A stretch of 64,000 bases of DNA, from positions 56,199 to 120,198 of the forward strand of contig JABWCL010000009.1 of the NCBI GenBank assembly GCA_013360295.1, given 5' to 3'. The DNA comes from Ignavibacteriaceae bacterium (GTDB taxonomy: Bacteria; Bacteroidota; Ignavibacteria; Ignavibacteriales; Ignavibacteriaceae). The position numbers and the translations under genes were made by a program. A model generated the notes under the pieces. It worked only from the letters and a program-made list of their open reading frames with translations, had not been told where the DNA came from and did not search any database. This document shows positions 17,722 through 25,233 of this stretch, piece by piece. Each line of letters starts with the position of its first letter. Position 1 is the stretch's first letter.

Positions 17722-19074
17722 ATGAACTTTGAATCACTCCTCAGAGGTTTAATCGGAATAGCGCTAATCATTGGGATTGCTCTCCTCCTCTCAAACAATA
17801 AGAAAAAGGTTAACTGGCGTTTAGTTTTAAGCGGACTCGGAATTCAGATTTTATTTGCCATTTTCATACTTAAAGGTGACGTTCTCAGAAATTACTTTGT
17901 AGTTTTTGGCTGGCCGCTGGACTTTTTTAGAGGGGTTAGTTATTTTTTCGTCCTGGTACTGAACTTTACATCCGAGGGTGCGAACTTCGTATTCGGACCA
18001 CTCTCTAAGTCACAGACTGCCGACGGCGGAATAGGATTTATCTTTGCTTTCCAGGTACTCCCCACAATCATTTTTTTCGCGAGTCTGATGTCAGTTCTCT
18101 ACCACTTCGGAATAATGCAGAAAATAGTACAGGGTATGGCCTGGGTTATGCTTCGTCTGATGGGAACCAGCGGCGCAGAATCGCTTTCGTGTACAGCTAA
18201 TATTTTTGTAGGGCAGACAGAAGCGCCACTTATGATCAAACCTTTTGTTAAACGGATGACGAACAGTGAACTGCTGTCAGTTATGGTAGGCGGTATGGCA
18301 ACAATAGCGGGTGGGGTGATGGCAGCATACATCCAGATATTATCCTCCTCCTATGCTGCCACACACAACATTCCATTAAAGGAAGCACAATTATTATTTG
18401 CTACTCACCTGCTTGGCGCAAGTTTTATGGCTGCCCCGGCAGCTCTTTTGATCTCAAAAATTATTCACCCTGAAACAAGCGAACCTGATACTAAAGGAAC
18501 TGTTAAGGTTAAAGTTGAAAAAATTTCCGCGAACGTTATTGAAGCAGCTGCTGCCGGTGCCTCTGACGGGCTTATGCTTGCTCTGAACGTTGGAGGAATG
18601 CTGCTCGCATTCATAGCGATCATCGCGATGGTCAATTACGGACTAACTGCATTAGGAGATCTTCTTCAGATTAACTCATATCTGATACAGACTTTCGGAA
18701 ACCCTTTAAGTATGGAGTTTATCCTAGGTTTCGTACTACAGGGGTTGGCTTTCGGAATCGGCATTCCCTGGCATGAAGCTCTTAATTTTGGCAGCCTGAT
18801 CGGAACGAAAATCGTTTTAAATGAATTTGTAGCCTATCTTAATCTTTCGGAAATGATGAAGCTCAATAAACTAACTGACCCTAAGGCAATTTTTATGGCA
18901 ACCTACGCGCTGTGCGGGTTTGCTAATTTTAGTTCGATCGCTATTCAAATTGGAGGTATCGGTCCGATGGCTCCGGAACGAAAATCGGACCTTGCTAAGT
19001 TAGGAATTAAAGCTGTCATAGGCGGAAGCCTTGCGACGCTACTCACAGCAACACTTGCAGGAATTCTTTTTTAA
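17722..19074 (+). CDS. nupC: Concentrative nucleoside transporter (CNT/NupC family)
   Basis: 450 residues with many hydrophobic segments. CNT signatures include 'GQTEAPLMIKPF' in the middle (the conserved Q-T-E nucleoside-binding hairpin), 'GIPWHEALNFGSLIGTK', 'LNEFVAYLNL' and 'CGFANFSSIAIQIGG' near the end, which contribute nucleoside and ion contacts. It is an inner-membrane symporter bringing nucleosides in with Na+ or H+. The extra 'GANFVFGP' region near residue 87 is common in bacterial CNTs. Its stop overlaps the start of the phosphorylase gene (TAATG), and cytidine deaminase lies immediately upstream, so uptake and breakdown are co-expressed. Confidence 0.93.
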   Translation: MNFESLLRGLIGIALIIGIALLLSNNKKKVNWRLVLSGLGIQILFAIFILKGDVLRNYFVVFGWPLDFFRGVSYFFVLVLNFTSEGANFVFGPLSKSQTADGGIGFIFAFQVLPTIIFFASLMSVLYHFGIMQKIVQGMAWVMLRLMGTSGAESLSCTANIFVGQTEAPLMIKPFVKRMTNSELLSVMVGGMATIAGGVMAAYIQILSSSYAATHNIPLKEAQLLFATHLLGASFMAAPAALLISKIIHPETSEPDTKGTVKVKVEKISANVIEAAAAGASDGLMLALNVGGMLLAFIAIIAMVNYGLTALGDLLQINSYLIQTFGNPLSMEFILGFVLQGLAFGIGIPWHEALNFGSLIGTKIVLNEFVAYLNLSEMMKLNKLTDPKAIFMATYALCGFANFSSIAIQIGGIGPMAPERKSDLAKLGIKAVIGGSLATLLTATLAGILF

Positions 19075-19904
19075 TGCCCACCGCACAACTTTCATTCAAG
19101 TATGATAAACTCCTCGGCGCAGTAAAAGATATTATTGCGGATACTCCGGATATCGCGGTGATTCTGGGTAGTGGTTTAGGTGATTTTCCTTCTGAACTCT
19201 CAATCGAAAAAGTAATTAATACAGCTGATCTTCCCCAATACCCGCCGTCGACCGTTGCTGGGCACGGGGGTAAAATATTTTACGGCAAAATTGATACTAG
19301 GAACGTGTTGGTCTTTCAGGGCAGATTACATTTTTATGAAGGTTATTCTCTGAGCGAATGTCTCTTACCTGTAATTATCACTGACTCGCTGAATATCCGG
19401 AAGCTAATTGTAACAAACGCCGCGGGAGGAGTAAATCCATCTTTTAGTCCCGGCGACCTTATGCTGGCTGTTTCTTTTAATGCACTAATGATAAAGAATG
19501 AATTGCAATCAATTATTCCTGTAGCAAACCCAAAGCAATATGAGGATTTACAGCGATTTGGCACTTCCGAAATTGCAGAAATAATCCGACGTGCTGCTGA
19601 AAAGACCGGGTTCAAGTTAGTGGAAGGAGTCTATTGGTTTAACAAAGGGCCAATGTATGAAACTCCTGCAGAAGTAAAAATGGCGGGTGTTAGCGGAGCG
19701 GACGCAGTTGGAATGTCAAGCGTACACGAAACATTGTATGCCATCACTCGTGGTATTGACACTGCCATGATCTCGCTTATATCTAACATGGCAGCAGGAA
19801 TCTCTAAATCACCGTTATCTCATCAGGAAGTAATGGAGACGGCAAATCTGGTTAAAGTTAAGTTTAACAGACTTATAAGAGAGGCTATCCTTCTTACCGG
19901 GTAG
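19074..19904 (+). CDS. punA: Purine nucleoside phosphorylase
   Basis: 276 residues, the size of the trimeric PNP class. 'ILGSGLGDF' (about 30) is the phosphate loop, 'VAGHGGKIFYG' and 'GRLHFYEGY' add phosphate and sugar contacts, 'VTNAAGGVNPSF' is the purine-site motif, and 'YETPAEVKMA' with 'DAVGMSSVHE' completes the active site. It splits inosine and guanosine with phosphate into base plus ribose-1-phosphate in the cytoplasm. It is the last gene of the cdd-nupC-punA salvage operon and converges on the SPOR lipoprotein gene 52 bp away. No clear terminator was seen in the gap. Confidence 0.93.
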   Translation: MPTAQLSFKYDKLLGAVKDIIADTPDIAVILGSGLGDFPSELSIEKVINTADLPQYPPSTVAGHGGKIFYGKIDTRNVLVFQGRLHFYEGYSLSECLLPVIITDSLNIRKLIVTNAAGGVNPSFSPGDLMLAVSFNALMIKNELQSIIPVANPKQYEDLQRFGTSEIAEIIRRAAEKTGFKLVEGVYWFNKGPMYETPAEVKMAGVSGADAVGMSSVHETLYAITRGIDTAMISLISNMAAGISKSPLSHQEVMETANLVKVKFNRLIREAILLTG

Positions 19905-19956
19905 CCCCGTTATAAAACACTCCCATCTTTTGCAAAAAATTAATCAGGAGCCGCAA

Positions 19957-20439
19957 TTATTTTTGAGGAATGTAATATGGAACAACAAACGCGTCCTGGA
20001 ATTCCTTTAGCTTCTTAAGTTTTGAAGATAATCTATCGGCCTCTGGCTTGGTCGAACTCCATTTGAGTTGTACCACATAAAGTTTAACAAAATCACTATA
20101 GAAAATACTAAGTCCCTGGTTTACTTTTCCTTTTACTGCTTCGTAAAACTCATCTGCCCTCGCTTTGCTCGAGAAGGCACCCAGTTGTACGGTATATTTA
20201 TCAGTCTTAACCCAAGCCGGATTCGATTTCATTTTCTCCCCCGCCTCAGCGCTTTGGTTATCTTCAAAAGTTTTTGCTGTTGCGTTAGAGGTTGTGTCAA
20301 TCATTATTTCATCAAATACATAAACAGAATCTTTGTTTGGTACATCACCGGATTCCTGCTGTGTATCCTGAGAAGCGCAGCCAGCAAAATAGATCATCGA
20401 GAATAATACAATCAGAACTAAAAACTTATAATTTTTCAT
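19957..20439 (-). CDS. SPOR-domain lipoprotein
   Basis: 160 residues. The N-terminus is a lipoprotein signal with the lipobox FAGC (Cys21). A low-complexity acidic linker follows, and residues ~80-155 form a SPOR domain: 'YTVQLGAFSSKARADEFYEA' then 'LYVVQLKW'. SPOR domains bind denuded peptidoglycan glycan strands at division sites, so this is probably a periplasmic, lipid-anchored septal or wall-associated protein. It is the 3' neighbour of the SGNH hydrolase lipoprotein gene but is separated from it by a hairpin terminator, so it likely has its own transcript. Confidence 0.87.
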   Translation of the reverse strand: MKNYKFLVLIVLFSMIYFAGCASQDTQQESGDVPNKDSVYVFDEIMIDTTSNATAKTFEDNQSAEAGEKMKSNPAWVKTDKYTVQLGAFSSKARADEFYEAVKGKVNQGLSIFYSDFVKLYVVQLKWSSTKPEADRLSSKLKKLKEFQDAFVVPYYIPQK

Positions 20440-20461
20440 TTTTTCCTTTTTAAAATAAAAA

Positions 20462-20505
20462 TGGAGCGGTCACACAAATTTAACAATAATAAGGTAACCG
20501 CTCCA
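20462..20505 (-). terminator. Rho-independent terminator after the SGNH hydrolase gene
   Basis: A perfect 9-bp stem, TGGAGCGGT paired with ACCGCTCCA, with a 26-nt loop. On the minus strand it is followed by a T-rich run (TTTTTATTTT). It lies 13 bp downstream of the hydrolase stop. The large loop lowers confidence a little. Confidence 0.7.
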
Positions 20506-20517
20506 AAATATAAGGAA

Positions 20518-21858
20518 TTAGAATAACAGATTATCGAAGGCGCCTTTGGGGAACAAAGGAATTCCGATATTGCTGCGCTGAATTGATTTCGCGAATGGCA
20601 GGCCGCCAGGTATCGTCGCAACGTTAATCAGCGGAATGGATGCACTCCACTTTGAATTGATCACTTTGATAAATTCATTTGCAACAATTGCGTGTCCCTG
20701 ATTACTCGGGTGTACACCGTCGAGGCTGAATAAGTTACCGAGCACAAACTGTGCTGAAAACTTAATACCATCAATCGTAACTCCGGTTTTGCCGGCAGGC
20801 GGATTATATTCGAAAGTTTTGAATATTGCATTGATATCAACTAAGCCCCAGCCTTTGGCAGATGCAATTGTTGATATGTATCCGTTAAAGGCGTCAGTAG
20901 CATTTTTAGCTACCATAATTTCAGCAGAATCCAGAATCACGGAACTGGACAATGGCAAGCTACGTGCAAAACCTTTACCGGATGGAGCACCGGTTGCAGT
21001 GTAAAGTTCGGCAGTAGCCTTGAGAGTTAACAAGTTCTGAGTTAAAGACATTAAAAGTGTGTCGCCGTTAGAACCAACACCCCAAACCCTGGTAGTGCCG
21101 GCTAGTAACAATTGACCACCAACCGTGGTGAAGAAAGGAATAGTTGTGACATCGGGAATATTTCCAACAACTACTTTTGCTCCTATAGAAGCAATACTGT
21201 CTGCCATTTGGCTGTACAAACCACCGAATGTTAGTGATGAGGTTGGAGCAGCAGGTGAAGTACCGCCTGAGGTAGCATAACCAAGAACATCATTATTGCC
21301 TATCCACAGCGTTATTACTTTAGCAGCCTGAAGCTGAGCCTGTTTATACATTGATCCCTGGCCTCTGAGGATGAGATCAAATAACGGGTTTGTTGAAAGT
21401 CCTCCTGATGCTAATGCCTGTGCACTATTGGCGCTTGAGGTAGCATTAACAACATCATACAGCAAAGCTCCCGGTACCCCGAGATTGTTGTAAGGTTTTG
21501 GGTATGTTGTGTTAGTCGGAGTACCAGCAGTAGTATTTGTTCTGGTAACAAGACCGGTAGCAGTTATGTTTACGATTTCAATTCTGCCTGGTGTACCCGG
21601 ATCAGAATAATTCGGATAAGCATAAGTGGCACCTACCTGTTTTGCAATCAGGTTACCAAAAGCGTACATTTGAGCTGAGTTATATAAAGAACCTGACTGA
21701 TATCCTGCAGTTATGCTGTTACCGATGCTCGCGAAACTCGAAAAATCAGCAGTACCCGTATTAACTGTTGTTGATGGAGCGGTTAATTCGGATCTATCCT
21801 CGCAACCGGCGAAAAACAGAACCAAAACGATGCTTAATAAACTTAAAATCTTTTTCAT
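20518..21858 (-). CDS. SGNH/GDSL hydrolase lipoprotein
   Basis: 446 residues. It starts with a lipoprotein signal (lipobox FAGC, Cys19) preceded by AGGTGA as ribosome binding site. 'FSSFASIGNSITAGYQSGS' carries the block I catalytic Ser in the GNSI variant of GDSL. 'WIGNNDVLGY' supplies the block III Asn, and 'DGVHPSNQGHAIVAN' near the C-terminus has the block V Asp and His. It is therefore a complete SGNH esterase or lipase, exported and lipid-anchored, acting on acyl esters. It sits 15 bp downstream of the FadL-type porin gene, so released fatty acids could be taken up by its neighbour; that link is inferred. Confidence 0.88.
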   Translation of the reverse strand: MKKILSLLSIVLVLFFAGCEDRSELTAPSTTVNTGTADFSSFASIGNSITAGYQSGSLYNSAQMYAFGNLIAKQVGATYAYPNYSDPGTPGRIEIVNITATGLVTRTNTTAGTPTNTTYPKPYNNLGVPGALLYDVVNATSSANSAQALASGGLSTNPLFDLILRGQGSMYKQAQLQAAKVITLWIGNNDVLGYATSGGTSPAAPTSSLTFGGLYSQMADSIASIGAKVVVGNIPDVTTIPFFTTVGGQLLLAGTTRVWGVGSNGDTLLMSLTQNLLTLKATAELYTATGAPSGKGFARSLPLSSSVILDSAEIMVAKNATDAFNGYISTIASAKGWGLVDINAIFKTFEYNPPAGKTGVTIDGIKFSAQFVLGNLFSLDGVHPSNQGHAIVANEFIKVINSKWSASIPLINVATIPGGLPFAKSIQRSNIGIPLFPKGAFDNLLF

Positions 21859-21873
21859 CTTTTCACCTGCCTG

Positions 21874-23121
21874 TTATAAAGTATAAGAAAAACTAAGTGC
21901 AAAAAGGTTTGCCGTCGAATTGTATGTACCGTTAAAAGGAACTAAACCATTCGTAGTAGCAGACACTTCAGAATTTGTTACCGTTCTTTCAGCAAATCTT
22001 AGATATAAGTAGCTTACGTCAAGGGCCATATTTCTGGTGAGCTGATATCCGATACCTGCCGAGAATCCGAGACGGTCTGAATCAGGTAATGAAGGATCGA
22101 CATGCTGATCTGTAACGGGATTGTTGTCAATAAGGAATCCAGCCCTGAGAGCCAGTTCTGATGACATTAAATATTCTGCACCAAATCTGAGGATGTAAGT
22201 ATCTTCGTAGAGTCTTGGTGATGAGATATCGGTTAATGAAGCATCTTCAAAATCAACTTTCAGGTAATCATAACTTGACCACGCAACAGCCTGATAATCC
22301 GCGGTAACGGTAACTCCGGCCATTGGTTTATAAGCTAAACCGAGAGTATATTGCATTGGTGAACCGAAGACAGCTTTTATGTTTCCTTTTGGAACTCTTG
22401 AGTCCAGTGCGGCCGGGTGACCTGTTGTGACAGCAGTTCCTTCAAACTCATAGTCGACCTGGCTTCTTAACTGAACGCCCAATGCCAAGTTATCGAAAGG
22501 TTCATAAAGCAATCCAGCTGTATATCCAATCGCTCCATTGTCTGAGCCTTCCAGTTCAAGATTCGCTTCCTGGGCTGTCTGAGTAAAGCCAACTTTTCTG
22601 GTAAGCAATACCATTGCAATATTATACTGAAGACCGACACCTACTGATAGATTGTCAAGCACTTTATAGGCAACAGTAGGATTAAAACTAAACGTTTTAA
22701 GGTCAGCCTCAACCGTGATAAATCTGCCTACCCAGTTATCATCCCACTTGGTTCCTAATCCGAACGGATTATTCAAACCAAAGCCGACATAGAGATCGTT
22801 TGTGATCTGGTAGGTGGCATAAACATGGATAGGAGTGAATAACTGGTCTACCATCTTAGTTTCAGCAATTGCAGGGCTAGGGCCTCTGAAGGATGCAGAT
22901 GGGCTTATCAGTGTGGTCCCCAACTGGAATTGTAATCCGCCCAGTCGGGTAATGGCAGCGCTGTTAAAATATAATGAAGAAGGGTCATTAGCAAGAGCAG
23001 TGAATGCACCTCCCATTGCCATTGCTTTTGAGCCATGCTCATTAATTTGGAATCCTCCTGCCAGAAGGCTTCCAGAGAACATCAGTAAAAACAGAAATGC
23101 GTATTTGAAACGATTTCTCAC
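21874..23121 (-). CDS. FadL/TodX-family outer membrane transport protein
   Basis: 415 residues. The start is GTG with a strong GGAGGA 4 bp upstream. After the signal peptide, the mature N-terminus 'GGFQINEHGSKAMAMGGAF' followed by 'NDPSSLYFNSAAI' is the conserved hatch region of the FadL/OmpP1 family. Many alternating beta strands follow, and the protein ends in 'ALSFSYTL', as beta-barrels do. It should form a channel for long-chain fatty acids or other hydrophobic compounds across the outer membrane. It is the first gene of a pair with the SGNH hydrolase lipoprotein. Confidence 0.92.
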   Translation of the reverse strand: MRNRFKYAFLFLLMFSGSLLAGGFQINEHGSKAMAMGGAFTALANDPSSLYFNSAAITRLGGLQFQLGTTLISPSASFRGPSPAIAETKMVDQLFTPIHVYATYQITNDLYVGFGLNNPFGLGTKWDDNWVGRFITVEADLKTFSFNPTVAYKVLDNLSVGVGLQYNIAMVLLTRKVGFTQTAQEANLELEGSDNGAIGYTAGLLYEPFDNLALGVQLRSQVDYEFEGTAVTTGHPAALDSRVPKGNIKAVFGSPMQYTLGLAYKPMAGVTVTADYQAVAWSSYDYLKVDFEDASLTDISSPRLYEDTYILRFGAEYLMSSELALRAGFLIDNNPVTDQHVDPSLPDSDRLGFSAGIGYQLTRNMALDVSYLYLRFAERTVTNSEVSATTNGLVPFNGTYNSTANLFALSFSYTL

Positions 23122-23170
23122 AAATCCTCCGATTTAGTGTTGTGATTGATTAAGTTAGTTAGTTGGTTCA

Positions 23171-23671
23171 TTATTCAATGCGGAAAAGGAGCGTTCCTTT
23201 GTCCACGGATTGTTTTTCTTTAATAAGAATTTCTTTTATAATACCTGATGCGGGTGACTTAATATCATTTTCCATTTTCATCGCTTCAAGTATCATAACA
23301 GATTCGTTTATCTGAATAACATCTCCAACTTGTTTTTTAACTTTCAGCACCAAACCCGGCATAGGAGATTTTATGTTAAAAACAGTCTCAGTTCCCTGTC
23401 GATGCGAGCTTATTTCCTCGATAGTCTTTTCGAGTTTATTTTGAACGGATAGGCGAAAATAGCTTCCATCCTTTAAAAATCCAATTTGTTTTTCATCCCG
23501 CGTGTTGAATGTATAGCGGTAGTTCCTGTTTCCTGCTCTTAAAATTAAGAAATAAGGATTCACCTTATGAACCTCAAACCTGACCTTTTTTCCGTTTAGC
23601 AAGAGTTCATTTTCATTGAGTATCCGGATACAGTCTTCGGTCCCATTGTAACAGACAAATAACTCACTCAT
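23171..23671 (-). CDS. Biotin carboxyl carrier protein (biotinyl-lipoyl domain)
   Basis: 166 residues. Residues 95-166 form a biotinyl domain with 'MILEAMKMENDIKSP', whose AMKM lysine is the biotin attachment site, and 'MPGLVLKVKKQVGD' at its start. The N-terminal ~90 residues are beta-rich, like the linker domain found between carboxylase and carrier parts in fused acyl-CoA carboxylase alpha subunits. It overlaps the biotin carboxylase gene by 8 bp, so the two act as split halves of one alpha subunit. The carboxyltransferase that would use the carboxybiotin is not in this window. Confidence 0.9.
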   Translation of the reverse strand: MSELFVCYNGTEDCIRILNENELLLNGKKVRFEVHKVNPYFLILRAGNRNYRYTFNTRDEKQIGFLKDGSYFRLSVQNKLEKTIEEISSHRQGTETVFNIKSPMPGLVLKVKKQVGDVIQINESVMILEAMKMENDIKSPASGIIKEILIKEKQSVDKGTLLFRIE

Positions 23672-25160
23672 AACTTAACATCTCCCACTCATTCCGGTGA
23701 ACTGGTTTTTGTTTTGCGCCATTCTGACTTACCATGTTTTCTTTGACCAACGCCGCGGCTATGGCAGTAATATCCCTGACCTCAGCACCCGAAAGACTAT
23801 CCTCAAGTGAGATGTTTTTTCCGAGAAAATGATTCTCAATAAAATTGTTATCGTACTTTCCTGAGGTGAAAAGTTGATGTTCAAGTACCCACATTAACAA
23901 GGAAATATTAGTCTGAACGCCGCTGATGATATAGTTTTTTAAAGCAGATATCATCCTGGAAATTGTCTCTTCCCTGTTGCGGCTCCAGCAGGATAATTTA
24001 GAAAGCATAGGATCGTAGTAAACAGACACTACAGAACCGGTATCGATACCTTCATCAACTCGAATTCCCGGACCTTGGGGTAGTTTCTGATAATTAATGT
24101 TGCCGGTGGAGGGCAGAAAGTTATTCAGAGGGTCCTCAGCATAGATCCTGCACTCGATGGCGTGTCCTGTGATCTTCAACTGATCCTGAGTAAATGACAA
24201 TTTCTCCCCGTAAGCTATGCATATCTGCTCTCTTACCAGGTCGATCCCCGTAATCCACTCAGTGACCGGATGCTCCACCTGCAGCCTTGTATTCATTTCG
24301 AGGAAATAAAAGTTCTTGTTTTTATCGACTAAAAACTCAATTGTCCCGGCATTCACATAATCGCATGCTTTGGCGGCAGCAACGGCAGCTGAAGTCAACT
24401 TTTCTCTTACTTCACAATTAAGAAAAGTAGAAGGGGATTCTTCGATTATCTTCTGATGCCTGCGCTGAACCGAGCACTCTCTTTCAAAAAGGTGGGCATA
24501 ATTACCGTGTTTGTCTCCAATTACCTGGACTTCGATGTGCCTCGGTTCTTCAATCAGCTTTTCGATATATACTGTATCATCACCAAAAGCGTTCTTCGCC
24601 TCTCTGCGCGCTGATTCAAGTATTTCCGGCATTTCATTTTTATTGTTGACTCTTTTAAGGCCTTTTCCTCCCCCTCCGGCGGCGGCTTTCAGCAGAATAG
24701 GGAAACCTATCTTTTCAGCTTCAAGGATACCTTCTTCGGTGACCGTGATTCCCTTCTTAGTTCCGGGAACAATCGGTACTCCGTGTTTATCCATTAGCTC
24801 TCGGGCGGCAGTCTTACTTCCCATCATCCTTACAGACTCAGAACGTGGACCGATAAAAATCAGTCCGCTTTCTTCAACCAGTTGGATAAAGTCAGGATTT
24901 TCAGAGAGGAATCCGTATCCCGGGTGAATAGCTTCAGCGCCGCAACTTTTAGCGGCTTCGATTATCTTATCCATTCGCAGATAGGATTCAGAAGATTTAT
25001 TTCCGCCTATTCCTATACTCTCATCCGTCCAGAGAGTATGGTAGGCGTTTTTGTCCGCATCTGAATAAACTGAAACAGACGTGATACCCATTTCTTTACA
25101 GGTACGTGCGATCCTGAGGACGATTTCACCTCTGTTAGCAATTAATATTTTTCGAAACAA
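23664..25160 (-). CDS. accC: Biotin carboxylase subunit of an acyl-CoA carboxylase
   Basis: 498 residues, somewhat longer than the 449 of E. coli AccC and more like the N-terminal part of propionyl- or methylcrotonyl-CoA carboxylase alpha subunits. 'FRKILIANRGEIVLRI' opens the domain, 'AAAGGGGKGLK' is the glycine-rich ATP loop, and 'FLEMNTRLQVEHPVTE' holds catalytic residues. It carboxylates biotin on the carrier protein using ATP and bicarbonate. The start is TTG at 25160. No beta (carboxyltransferase) subunit is adjacent, so the final substrate, acetyl-, propionyl- or other acyl-CoA, is open. Confidence 0.9.
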   Translation of the reverse strand: MFRKILIANRGEIVLRIARTCKEMGITSVSVYSDADKNAYHTLWTDESIGIGGNKSSESYLRMDKIIEAAKSCGAEAIHPGYGFLSENPDFIQLVEESGLIFIGPRSESVRMMGSKTAARELMDKHGVPIVPGTKKGITVTEEGILEAEKIGFPILLKAAAGGGGKGLKRVNNKNEMPEILESARREAKNAFGDDTVYIEKLIEEPRHIEVQVIGDKHGNYAHLFERECSVQRRHQKIIEESPSTFLNCEVREKLTSAAVAAAKACDYVNAGTIEFLVDKNKNFYFLEMNTRLQVEHPVTEWITGIDLVREQICIAYGEKLSFTQDQLKITGHAIECRIYAEDPLNNFLPSTGNINYQKLPQGPGIRVDEGIDTGSVVSVYYDPMLSKLSCWSRNREETISRMISALKNYIISGVQTNISLLMWVLEHQLFTSGKYDNNFIENHFLGKNISLEDSLSGAEVRDITAIAAALVKENMVSQNGAKQKPVHRNEWEMLSYE

Positions 25161-25233
25161 TCGCGCTTTCTTAAAAGTGGAAAACCAGATTAATAATCAG
25201 GAAAAATAAATAAAAATTAACAAATAACAACAA

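Noticed and set aside
23146..23164. Tandem TTAG/TTGG-type repeats before the biotin carrier gene stop
   Set aside because: A very short, imperfect repeat, best explained as low-complexity sequence.
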